Assembly (NCBI RefSeq): GCF_964355755.1
Contig: NC_092677.1
Span: 5,213,001-5,277,000 of the forward strand
Length of the DNA stretch: 64,000 nucleotides
Reading direction: 5' to 3'
Source of the DNA: Antedon mediterranea
Taxonomy: Eukaryota; Echinodermata; Crinoidea; Comatulida; Antedonidae
Below, in pieces: positions 31,513 to 42,221 of this stretch (position 1 is its first letter; every line of letters starts with the position of its first letter). The notes beneath the pieces are model-generated. The model ran no database searches. It had not been told where the DNA came from and was given only the letters and a program-made list of their open reading frames with translations. The translations under genes and the position numbers were made by a program.

Positions 31513-33815
31513 TTATGAATTAAGCTAATTTACATTGCTACACTCGGTTGATGGTTTAATAATTCTGATGTTTTATATATAATAATATGTTGCGCTTGTT
31601 ATTTTTACTTTCACTTTTTCTATGTTTTTGCTTATACAATTTTAAAACACCAACTCAGTTGGAAATTGGCTGAATCATTTGGCAGAATACATAAGAATCG
31701 CAACATAAATTTTAAAAGATAAATTTACAGTTACATTACCTTTACAAAACCTTTATACACAATAAATTTGAATAAACATAATAATACCTTGATTTGGACA
31801 GTAAAATAAAATATTTTAAAGTAAAAGATTAAACAAAAAATTATTGTGTATGCAAAATACCAATTGTACGTGGTTCAGTGCAACAGAATAGCATATAAGA
31901 TGATAGAAAATGTTTCACATTAAACACACCAATTAATATCTTGGATAGTATTAGATATTTATAGAATATCCCACATTACTATACGTCTTTTGCATTTTAG
32001 CCCAAATTTAACAAGAGCCAAATTGGTTTCTTTTATAGTTTTATAGCGCTGAATCTTCTAAGTATCGTTTTATTAAATCTATTAGTAAATAAGGTAGGAT
32101 ATACTAATAGACCATACAATCTGTATAATAAAGTTGCTTAGGTGATTGAATCAGGAATACTAATTAAATACTCGGACGTTTATAAAATAATATAGTTGTT
32201 AAAAGTCATAAAAAATATATGGGTGCATACTATGACATTTCTGATAGTACTGTTATTTTAGACTTTAGATCTACTACTTTTAAAACATTGCAACAAATTT
32301 AATTCTAAATAATACTAGTTTTGAAGTTTTACTGTTATTTTAGAAAAATTAGATATAATATTTTTAAAAGATTTTACCAAAAACTGGATAGAAAAAAAGT
32401 ACTTAAATGAAAAAATGTAATTTAACACAAAAAATACTTAAATGACTGCCGGACAGTGGTATTTTTGTGTGTTTTTATATAAAGTGAAATAATTATTTTT
32501 TTAGAGTTTCCTCTGCTTGTCATACGCATTAACTGTATGTATTTAAAACAATCTTTCAAGTTCTTTATTATTGCAGTAATATAGACATTGTTTTATTTGA
32601 AATCAGCAATGTATAAAACATTTAAATCAATATACTATTGTAAAATTAGCAAACTATGATGTTATCGTTGTTTATAGTATTTAATAATATGTATAAAATT
32701 AAATGTGTTTCCTGCCTGCAAGTGGTGGATGGTAAATCATGTCCACAGTGGTTACAAACTGCAGGTAAATATAATATGTAAGGCCTATATACAGTAGTAG
32801 GATATATGGTGGATAATTTTTTCTATAGCATGATAAAAATAAAACTCTGAAGTCGAATAAAAATACTACAAACGTAAAATTCAAGTTTATTACCTATATT
32901 ATAGTCATCTGATAACATTATTTACCACACTGTTTATTTTTCATAGTTTTTTAAAAATGGCTCTCAATACAACTTTTTTGTGTACAAAAGAATAGAGATT
33001 TACTGTGTAATTTGAACTATCCCCCACTGATAAGAAAGTGCTTATTTTCAAAACGCTCGTGTAACACAAATAAAATCCCAAACATTATGAAACATAGGGG
33101 AAACTATAGATCAATATTTATTGGAATGTATGATCAATAGAAATGTTTTGCCCGCACCTGACCTTTACCATATCGTATCAAAGCAGGGAGTTGTAACTCC
33201 CTGATCAAAGTATCTTCGATAATGGTACACACTATTAACGAAACTTAACTATTGCTATTGTATTGTTTGCATAATATTATTGTTTTCGTGTGACTCTCGT
33301 AAACAGTAAAAACTTTCTATTAGTTTACAGGTTTCTACAATTTTCTCTACCGATTTGCAAACATCTTTATTTGGAAATAAGAAATATTTCCTCTACGATT
33401 ATTACATGATATATGTAATGTAATTGGCAGATCTAAAAACATTTCTCTGCATGTAAATCATCTATAGGCCTACCTAATTACTATGGCCAATTGATGTTTT
33501 CAACTGCTTTCGTTTTACTAGACCTATTTGATTTATCTTGTTGTCTTGCATAATGGATAACTTCACTAAGCATTGTACTACAATTAAACTTTTTGGACAC
33601 CTCGTAATATAGACATTCTTCAAAGGGCACGTTAGTTCTTCCTATCTAATCAGTGCATTTGGTATCGCCGTGACCTCTCGTAAGCGGACATCTGCCAAAG
33701 CCTTTTAACTGCCATTTCCCTTTACTGTACAATTACATTTTTTGTTTGATTTACCTCACGTTGGCGGAAACATGGAAATATGTTCAACTGCTCGATGCAT
33801 ATCTGTTGACCATGA
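31513..33815. other. 3' UTR of gene A and convergent intergenic region
   Basis: Gene A (plus) and gene D (minus) end towards each other here. It contains the AATAAA words of gene A at 31761 and 31771, and a possible gene D poly(A) signal (AATAAA on the minus strand at 33366-33371). A short hairpin GGGAGTTG/TAACTCCC lies at 33186-33203. No gene was recognised. Confidence 0.45.
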
Positions 33816-33980
33816 CTATATGCCTATCTGTTTACAATAATGCGATTCTGCAACTTTTCCTTTATTGGACGTACTACTAACACCATAATGAGGCTCTTCG
33901 TAAAAGCCTACACTATTTGACGAAATCAGTCCTTGGTACTGGTGGTTTTGGGGTTCCATTTTAATTTCTTCTCTTGTTTC
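33816..33980 (-). CDS. Gene D exon 8: tail with YQGL and YEEP motifs, stop
   Basis: A 165-bp phase 0 exon (acceptor TCGTCAG). ETREEIKMEPQNHQYQGL, then SSNSVGFYEEPHYGVSS, then ESHYCKQIGI and TAG. It holds YQGL (YxxL), YEEP (YxxP) and YGVS. It resembles exon 7 (HQYQDL...YVKP) and looks like a duplicated exon module. Confidence 0.82.
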   Translation of the reverse strand, partial: ETREEIKMEPQNHQYQGLISSNSVGFYEEPHYGVSSTSNKGKVAESHYCKQIGI

Positions 33981-36900
33981 CTGACGAAACAATAATAATA
34001 TGTATCATTGTTTATGAGCAAACTTTCTTTTTTCGATCACTTGATGAAATATTAAATTTAGGTATTCATACCTTAATTAGCCACTAGACTTCGGTTACCG
34101 GGCCTAAATAATTACCTCTCTATTGTGCATAGCTTTATTGTTATTACCAAAAACATCAATATTATTAGTCAAGTAAGTACAGTGCTGAAACCTCAACACA
34201 TTGAATACGGAATGAATTAGAAATGATTCTCATTATCATGTCTTATCATCGCTTCACTAAACAGCTATATTCCTTTGGTACTGAACATTTTGGCATTCAA
34301 TTTATAAGGCTGTATTAAAAGGAGTTAAAGCTAAAATTGGGCGTTGATGAATGTCTTTTGGTAACATGGACTTTCAATTATTTTGTTTAAAATATTTACC
34401 TCTACTTTTGCAATGCATTTTAATGTATTAAACGTAGGCTTGACATATCCGTCGTCACCATCAGAGCTTCCTGAAACTTGCAGATCTTGGTACTGATGAT
34501 CTTGACGTTCGATTTTGTTTACTTCTCTCTGTACAATAATTTATGATTGACAGTTTTTATTATTATAATTTGATTTATCCGGTACTCTCTAGTAAATACC
34601 GAAACCATTTTAAACAAGCTAACGAAACCGTTCAATATAGGCCTACACATCTACTATAGCAACTGTTTATGTTATTCCATGTTGCAACTATGGCGAATTA
34701 GGTTAAACTTTTCCATGCTACAATTATTTGAATTAGTTTACAATTGTATAACAGAATATTTATTATTTTGAGTTGTATTATTAATCCGTGGCCATATAAT
34801 GTTGTTGAGAAAGTGTACCTGTATTTTTGGCCTGTATCTTGCTTCATTTGAAGCCAGATAACCCTCTTTGTAATCTCCAGCTTTTGAAGGAAATTGCAAT
34901 CCTTGATGGGGAATGTGAAATGTAAAATTGTTTTCTTTTATTCTTCTTACCTTAAAAAACAATAACGGAAAACATATCATATATGAAACGTTTATTTGTA
35001 CTTCGAATATTTCATAATTATATCCAATAAAGTCATATACGAATTAAAAGTACTTACATATATATAACGGGCTATTATAAACGTCAAGACGGAGCCGAGA
35101 ATAAGTGATAATGTTATCACTGTACCTTTAGGATATGACGGACCTATAGAAATATCAGTGTAAATAATATTGAGATAGGCCTATACATCTTTTTTTAGAA
35201 AAATCTACAAAGAAAATGTTTGCTTGACTGCTGGATAAATGGGTGCACTGTCGTGTTGTATTCATTTGTGTAAACCCGCATTGCTATTGTTATTGCAAGT
35301 GGGAGATCATGTGCTTTTCAACATTAATTTGTATTCCTTTTTTTCACCTCAGTTTTAGGTCTCTGTATAATATACAGGGTTTTAATATATAGCGATTGCA
35401 TAATATTGAAATTAATAATGTTGCCTTATGAGAAACATAAGTCATCAAAATATATTATTATAATTATTGGGCGTAACATTTTTATACAGCATGTTCGATA
35501 GGTTATCTAAGCTATCTACAAAGGTTTAACAATAACAGAATGTTTTCATGGTCAGAAAATAACAATTATTATTAAAATAGGGTATACTGAAAAAAGACTA
35601 GGAGCTGGCCTACCTGCGTTACAGTTCTGCAGCGGGACTGTATTGTTGCACTTTTCATTCTCAGCATAACACGTAAGACTTGACTGGCATATCTTGTTGT
35701 TAGTCTCTAAAGTAACTGAATTGTAACCTTCTTCAATCACTTCTTCATCTTGCAATATCAATACTGATGATAGTTTGGGATAACCCTCTGCAGTACAGGT
35801 TGCAAAACCATGTTTAGGTTTGAATGTTACAATGATGTCTATATAAGAAAGTGCAATAGAAGCTACATTATTTACAGTAATTTTGGAAGACTTTATGCAT
35901 TTTGGGATTGAAAACAAGTTCAGTATGTTTTTGTATTTATTACAAGACTGCTTATTTAAACCACAAAACACCAATCAATATATATCAATATTTTCCTCGA
36001 CGATTTTGAAAGAAATTCATTGAATCCTCATCAAATGGAAACACATGTTTAAAAATGAAATTACTAAAAGTTGCAAAATTTTAAATACGATATATATTCA
36101 GTTGTCTTCCTTCACTTGTTTTAGCATCCTCTCCTTTAAACTGATCACTTTCTGCTTTACATGTATATCTCCCACCATCTTCTTCAGTAGCTGATTTAAT
36201 CTTAAGAACTGACTCTGTACTGTTATTTGCAATCTTATATCTAGAAGGGTTGATATCTATTTTGCGCCCATCTTTATACCATGTTATGTAAGGAATAGGG
36301 TCTCCGCCAGGTTTGCTGCATGTAAATGTTACCGTTTCACCTTTGAATGTAGTGCTTGCTGAAGCTCCGAGAAGAGGTTGATCCAAGTCTGGGAAAACAT
36401 AAGAGAATAAAATATCAAAATAGTGCAGTATATCAAAGCTAATAGACAATGACTTGGGGGCACCTCTATACTAAAGGAGAGAAATACACAAAATAGAAAA
36501 TAATTACTGTATAGGCCTATTAATGTCAGATCATGTGTACTATATTATATTATTTTTTATATATTATTTTAATGTTAATAGCGTACTTTCCATAATTTTT
36601 ACAAATTCGTATTTCATTATTGAAATCGACAACAAACTTTAAATGTAAATATATAAAAATAATAACTCTACCATGGTTGTACACAAGCAGTACTTGAATG
36701 GTCCCTTTAGAATCCCATTAAACAATGTTTTACATAGACAGGGAAATATTGTTAATTTCTAAATGAACGTGTAGGTGGTAGCTACAACAAGTCTATTGTA
36801 AATTCACTCAATTGAGTCACGGTGATATTGGATAATGGTCATTCATAACTTTTGTTTATGAAGTACTGTATACTCTAACGAAACGTTTTAGATTGTCAGG

Positions 36901-37816
36901 ACAATCGCCAAAACAAACAATGGATAGAATTCATCGCGGGAATGGACTGTGAAGAACAGGCCAAGCAAGATAAAAAACAGATGGAAGGATGATGAGCATT
37001 TTCTGGAATGTTCTGGATGAGAGCTACTGCACAGGACAGGGAGGAGTTCCAATGCTGGAAATGTATTGAAATGATGATGTCAAAAGTCTAGGTTACTTAC
37101 AATAAACAGTAAGAGTAGATGGATCTGATAATTTAACAGCTCCATTTGCCTGTTGTATCTGACATTGATAACATCTTTGAGAATCATTTCTCAATGGCTT
37201 TACCATTACCAGGTCAGCTCTCCCATGCGTTATCTTCAACCTGAAACGGCCGTTTTCTTTCTTTTTATAATTCACAAAACCAATTTCAATAACCACTCCA
37301 TCTTCATTTAGTTCATTCCATTGTACTGCATTAGGTGTTGTAGAAGTAAATTGTGAATAATCACAAGTTATCACCACTTCAGCATCACCTTCTTTAGCTA
37401 TCTGGTGAGATGATGAAGTTTCTGTAAATTAAACGTGCTTGGGTTTAACTCTTTTTTTTAAAATAATAACTTTATACTTGAAAGGCAAACGTGAAACCTT
37501 TACTTATTATCACCCGATGCCAATCCGCAGCAGTTTTCAGATACAAAACGTAATGACGTCATGAATCTGCATCCTAAAAACCACTAAAAACATTATAGGA
37601 CTCGACGCTTGGCAGCACATTGATAAATATGTGCCTTGATACAATACATCCATACATTTTAGTACATTAATAAAATTAAACAAAAGTAGGCCCTATACAC
37701 TGTAGGCAAAAGCTGACAGAATGTATTTACTCAGATAATGAATTTTAAATAAAGTTGCGCTTACCGACAAGACAATGTACAACAAATAGTAGGCCTAGTA
37801 CCAAGTGTAAAGCCAT
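33816..37816 (-). CDS. Gene D: complete Ig receptor with tyrosine-motif tail (8 exons, 469 aa)
   Basis: Exons in transcript order: 37765-37816 (signal), 37101-37421 (Ig1), 36089-36388 (Ig2), 35614-35838 (Ig3), 35058-35143 (membrane span), 34819-34950, 34400-34528, 33816-33980 (tail, stop TAG). They total 1,410 bp in a single frame. It is a type I membrane receptor. Its ectodomain is homologous, exon by exon and in phase, with the first three Ig domains of genes A and B. Instead of Ig and sialidase modules it has a tail with repeated HQYQxL and YxxP motifs, which suggests SH2-based signalling. No family name was recognised. The weakest splice site is the Ig2 donor (ATC/GTATTT). Confidence 0.82.
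34400..34528 (-). CDS. Gene D exon 7: tail with YQDL and YVKP motifs
   Basis: A 129-bp phase 0-0 exon (acceptor TGTACAG, donor GTAAAT). REVNKIERQDHQYQDLQVSG followed by SSDGDDGYVKP. The YxxL-x11-YxxP spacing is reminiscent of, but not identical to, an ITAM. YVKP is a plausible SH2 docking site. Confidence 0.82.
34819..34950 (-). CDS. Gene D exon 6: membrane-proximal tail
   Basis: A 132-bp phase 0-0 exon. VRRIKENNFTFHIPHQGLQF gives the basic stop-transfer, then AGDYKEGYLASNEARYRPKI. It has a HQGLQ word in the place of HQYQxL in exons 7 and 8, plus three tyrosines. It may be the most diverged copy of the same exon module. Confidence 0.8.
35058..35143 (-). CDS. Gene D exon 5: transmembrane segment
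   Basis: An 86-bp exon (phase 1 to 0). PSYPKGTVITLSLILGS then VLTFIIARYIY is one hydrophobic span. The change from phase 1 (ectodomain) to phase 0 (tail) is consistent on both sides, which supports the model. Confidence 0.84.
35614..35838 (-). CDS. Gene D exon 4: compact Ig domain 3
   Basis: A 225-bp phase 1-1 exon, equal in length to gene A 10480-10704 and gene B 53970-54194. GFATCTAEGYPKLSSVLI, LQDEEVIEEG, CQSSLTCYAENE, PLQNCNAG. Same cysteines as its homologues. Confidence 0.88.
36089..36388 (-). CDS. Gene D exon 3: Ig domain 2
   Basis: A 300-bp phase 1-1 exon (acceptor TTCCCAG). LDQPLLGASASTTFKGETV, TFTCSKPGGDPIPYITWYKD, VLKIKSATEEDGGRYTCKAE. The donor is an unusual ATC/GTATTT. Homologues end VYY or VFY here, so the end of the exon has drifted. 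Still the only usable GT in frame. Confidence 0.86.
36890..37065 (+). pseudogene. LINE C-terminal fragment in a gene D intron
   Basis: Plus-strand words RWKDD (about 36980) and WMRATAQDREEFQCW (about 37015-37060) match the C-terminal tail common in some LINE polyproteins (RWxDD...WxRxAQDR). Frame breaks occur between them. It is short, so the family cannot be named. Confidence 0.45.
37101..37421 (-). CDS. Gene D exon 2: Ig domain 1
   Basis: A 321-bp phase 1-1 exon (acceptor TTTACAG, donor GTAAGT). HQIAKEGDAEVVITCDYSQF (B Cys), VQWNELNEDG (C Trp), GRFRLKI, CYQCQI (F Cys plus a second Cys), STLTVY. It is very close to gene A and B Ig1. Confidence 0.88.
37765..37816 (-). CDS. Gene D exon 1: start codon and signal peptide
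   Basis: ATG at 37816, MALHLVLGLLFVVHCLV plus one base before GTAAGC (phase 1). It is a classic signal peptide with a hydrophobic core. No other upstream ATG was needed. The promoter and 5' UTR presumably lie in 37817-38080 but show no motif I can name. Confidence 0.82.
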
Positions 37817-38084
37817 TAATCTGAAAGACTTAAAGGGTATTAAGTCAATTATTATCTTTATCTAGCTACTGTGATACTTTCTGTAGTCATTATGGAATAA
37901 ATACTTTCATAGCAACAATAACATTAGTTGTACGGTGTTTGTTTCGTTTTCGATTGAATTTGGTATCAAATAATAATAATTGTCGTTTTGGTATAGTGTG
38001 ATATTAGGCCTATCTAAAAGAAATTGAAATGAGAAAATCACATTTGATCATTTTTATTTTTATACTGAGAATTAATTAATACAG

Positions 38085-38295
38085 CTAAACCATGAATTTA
38101 TCAATGGGTGAATGAATAATATTAGAGATACAGTACACTAGATTACTATTTATTTTGGCATTTGTGGCGCAGCATATACGTCCCTGGGCATTGTGACGTA
38201 ATGTTAAAGAGGCCCCTAGGAGGAGTTGAGCTGCTCTCTTCGCACATGGATTAAAGAATAGAAGGATATGCATCGACGGTGACATCAAACGATTT
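38085..38295. repeat. Dispersed repeat, inverted copy split at 42.15/44.83 kb
   Basis: This stretch (words ATGGATTAAAGAATAGAAGG, ACACTAGATTACTATTTATT, TTTGGCATTTGTGGCG) reappears inverted in two pieces at about 42155-42195 and 44830-44910, on either side of the CR1 element. Confidence 0.7.
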
Positions 38296-39060
38296 TACAA
38301 CGCGCTTTCCTATACTAAAGCACTGCTGCCAATCAAACAAACACGCTCATTGAACTCCGTGTCTCTAACCGCGGCCCTCTCTAAAACGCTGCGAATCAAC
38401 TGTTACATTTTTTTAGACCAAAACGTAACCATGTAGAAATCGTATGCGCAGTCTGAATGTTCTATTGACATGTCTACGTCGATGATTAATTGACAACAAA
38501 AATATATTGCTGAATAATTCTGTTTTAGTTTAATCACAATCGGACTATGAAAAGTTCACTTTCTTACGACTGGTAATTTTAAGTAGTTGGTAATATTAAT
38601 AAAATATGCAATTTTTATATTTGAATTATCATTATTTGCCTGCCATCTTCTGTCATTAAAAATTGCGTTAATCTATAGAATATTAAATTATGCACTTGAC
38701 CATGTATGTTGTTAGCGTGGCCGGTTTTCACCCATACAACAATCGTGTTTTTAATATATGGCTAAGCAGTGGTTTCTTCATAAATCTCCTTAATTATCGA
38801 TGTGATTATATTTAAATTGTAGTGCCTGGTGATTGGCTAGTGGTTATGTCATCCACATCACATCCAATCACCGGGTCTAATTGAATGAAAACAGCGATCC
38901 CTGATCCGGGATTGGCTGGCTATGTATAGTTGCGATTCGTTACCTAGCGGTCGTTTTGAAAAGTACACGCAGGGCAAACTAATCACGAACAAACGAAGTA
39001 CCTATTATTATTCACACAAGAAGTAAGACAACGGTGAGTATATAGATCATGATTACACGT

Positions 39061-40287
39061 ATGGAACGCCTCCTCTGCCTTCAGTTCACAATGGTCATGC
39101 AGTACACACCAATCGTCATGCAGTACACTATGGAACGCCTCCTCTGCCTTCAGTTCACATTTATCATGCAGTACACACCAATCGTCATGCAGTACACACC
39201 AATCGTCATGCAGTACACACCAATGGTCATGCAGTACACACCAATCGTCATGCAGTACACACCAATCGTCATGCAGTACACACCAAACATCATGCAGTAC
39301 ACACCAATCGTCATGCAGTACACACCAATCGTCATGCAGTACACACCAATCGTCATGCAGTACACACCAATGGTCATGCAGTACACACCAATTGTCATGC
39401 AGTACACACCAATCGTCGTTCACATTTATCATGCAGTACACACCAATCGTCATGCAGTACACACCAATCGTCATGCAGTACACACCAATCATCATGCAGT
39501 ACACACCAATTGTCATGCAGTACACACCAATCGTCATGCAGTACACACCAATCGTCATGCAGTCAAATATTGCGTAATTTATACCGCCACCTATCGACAA
39601 AATCGAATATCACGTGAGGTTTATTAGACGGCTGTAAAACTAAGACTATTTAAACTTCTTTTATGGAATTCAATAATTGCAATGGCCTCCTAGCCGCGCC
39701 TGTGTCTCGCATAATAAATTATTGTATATATAAAAAACAGAGCATTCACAGAGATGTGTAGCGGTTAAAATAAGTACAGTATGTCAAACATAAAAGAAAT
39801 CTTAGAGTCGATGGCCTAGTTTTACAGCCGTCTAATAAAGGTCACGTGATATTCGATTTTGTCGATAGGTGGCGGTATAAATTAGGCAATATTTCACTGC
39901 ATGACGATTGGTGTGTACTGCATGACAATTGATGTGTACTGCATGACCATTGGTGTGTACTGCATGATGTTTGGTGTGTACTGCATGACGATTGGTGTGT
40001 ACTGCATGATGTTTGGTGTGTACTGCATGACGATTGATGTGTACTGCATGACCATTGGTGTGTACTGCATGACGATTGGTGTGTACTGCATGACGATTGG
40101 TGTGTACTGCATGACCATTGGTGTGTACTGCATGATAAATGTGAACGACGATTGGTGTGTACTGCATGACCATTGGTGTGTACTGCATGACCATTGGTGT
40201 GTACTGCATGATCATTGGTGTGTACTGCATGACGACTGGTGTGTACTGCATGACCATTGTGAACTGAAGGCAGAGGAGGCGTTCCAT
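39061..40287. mobile_element. Foldback element 1 with 21-bp subrepeats
   Basis: The terminal sequence ATGGAACGCCTCCTCTGCC begins the element and its complement ends it. Each arm is an array of a 21-bp unit (CAGTACACACCAATCGTCAT plus G, with variants). It then has a unique inner border (CCGCCACCTATCGACAAAAT) and a central spacer at about 39640-39830. Arms are inverted relative to each other. This is the classical foldback layout, as in Drosophila FB and sea-urchin TU elements. No transposase. Because the unit is 21 bp all frames stay open, so long frames here are artefacts. Confidence 0.85.
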
Positions 40288-40311
40288 AAAGGCCTACCTA
40301 GGCAGTATCAT

Positions 40312-41406
40312 ATGGAACGCCTCCTCTGCCTTCAGTTCACAATGGTCATGCAGTACACACCAATCGTCATGCAGTACACACCAATGGTCATGCAGTACAC
40401 ACCAATGGTCATGCAGTACACACCAATCGTCGTTCACATTTATCATGCAGTACACACCAATGGTCATGCAGTACACACCAATGGTCATGCAGTACACACC
40501 AATAATCATGCAGTACACACCAAACATCATGCAGTACACACCAATCGTCATGCAGTACACACCAAACATCATGCAGTACACACCAATGGTCATGCAGTAC
40601 ACACCAATTGTCATGCAGTACACACCAATCGTCATGCAGTACACACCAATCGTCATGCAGTGAAATATTGCGTAATTTATACCGCCACCTATCGACAAAA
40701 TCGAATATCACGTGACGTTTATTAGACGGCTGTAAAACTAGGCCATCGTCTCTAAGATTTCTTTTATGTTTGACATACTGTACTTATTTTAACCGCTACA
40801 CATCTCTGTGAATGCTCTGTTTTTTATATATACAATAATTTATTATGCGAGACACAGGCGCGGCTAGGAGGTCATTGCAATTATTGAATTCCATAAAAGA
40901 AGTTTAAATAGTCTTAGTTTTACAGCCGTCTAATAAACCTCACGTGATATTCGATTTTGTCGATAGGTGGCGGTATAAATTACGCAATATTTGACTGCAT
41001 GACGATTGGTGTGTACTGCATGACGATTGGTGTGTACTGCATGACAATTGGTGTGTACTGCATAATGTTTGGTGTGTACTGCATGACGATTGGTGTGTAC
41101 TGCATGACGATTGGTGTGTACTGCATGATAAATGTGAACGACGATTGGTGTGTACTGCATGACAATTGGTGTGTACTGCATGACCATTGGTGTGTACTGC
41201 ATGACGATTGGTGTGTACTGCATGACGATTGGTGTGTACTGCATGATGTTTGGTGTGTACTGCATGACGATTGGTGTGTACTGCATGACGATTGGTGTGT
41301 ACTGCATGACCATTGGTGTGTACTGCATGACGATTGGTGTGTACTGCATGACGATTGGTGTGTACTGCATAATAAATGTGAACTGAAGGCAGAGGAGGCG
41401 TTCCAT
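40312..41406. mobile_element. Foldback element 2, inverted relative to element 1
   Basis: Same ends, same 21-bp units and same spacer as element 1, but with the spacer in the opposite direction. AGTATCAT precedes the left end (40304-40311) and AGTATCAA follows the right end (41407-41414), a probable 8-bp target duplication (7 of 8). Only 24 bp separate it from element 1, so the two form a palindrome of about 2.3 kb. Confidence 0.85.
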
Positions 41407-41762
41407 AGTATCAATGTCGGCAAATCATATGGTTTACTAGTAAGCCTAGAAGGCATAGGCCTAGTATCCTTGCTGATTTTGTAATTTTACATGTATGTAG
41501 GCTGAGACAATAAATAAATAGTTATTGTCTCAGATGTAGGGCTACTACAGGTCATAAAATGCTACTTTAATGTCATAAAAACATTAGCGTAGATCAATCG
41601 CGGCAGAAACATATACTAATTACAATTATAGCATCTACAATTCTAAGCCAATAACAATATAGTATTGTTTTTATTTGGTATATTGATGAAGTAGGCCTAC
41701 ACTAGGGTCTTCACAATAACATACAATGTAATTTAACAACTGTTTTCAATAAACATTATACT

Positions 41763-41945
41763 CAGTGGCGTGAGGCACAGGCCTGAAGCCACTTGTTTGT
41801 TTAGGAAACCTAAGTGGCCCTCCAAGTTTCAAAGATCGAGGCCTCGGACGTTTTTAGCATTTTCCACATATTTTATGCCTGTTCCTCTGGGCCCCAAGCT
41901 TCGGTTTAGCCAGTGAGCGCACATAGCCGTTACGCCGCGCCACTG
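41763..41945. mobile_element. 183-bp hAT-like MITE with perfect 8-bp TSD
   Basis: The ends are CAGTGGCGTGAGGC and GCCGTTACGCCGCGCCACTG (imperfect inverted repeat around CAGTGGCG). It is flanked on both sides by ATTATACT (41755-41762 and 41946-41953). An 8-bp duplication and CAGTGGCG ends are typical of non-autonomous hAT elements. Confidence 0.9.
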
Positions 41946-42221
41946 ATTATACTGTTCAAATATGTATGAATACATACAGTGCAACAAAGAACGCGCGAAA
42001 GAAGCGTAGTCAACAAGGTTAAATGTCGTTGCACATGTGCAGTAAACAATATATTAGGCACGCGACCGTTTCGTTGTTACCATGCAGTTAATTAAACTGT
42101 AACATTTTGGGCGGTCCGCGGTCTGTCGGCGAGAGTCAAGGAACCCTTGATCTCACGTCGATGCATATCCTTCTATTCTTTAATCCATGCTTCGCACCAC
42201 CGCCAGAGTCGAGGCAAAGAT

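Noticed and set aside
39061-41406. Possible CRISPR-like array
   Set aside because: The repeats are contiguous, with no unique spacers, and the genome is eukaryotic.
39049-41484. Many long open frames on both strands with repeats such as MQYTPIV, MTIGVYC and HAVHTN
   Set aside because: They are a by-product of a 21-bp tandem unit without stops in any frame. They overlap on both strands and belong to foldback elements.
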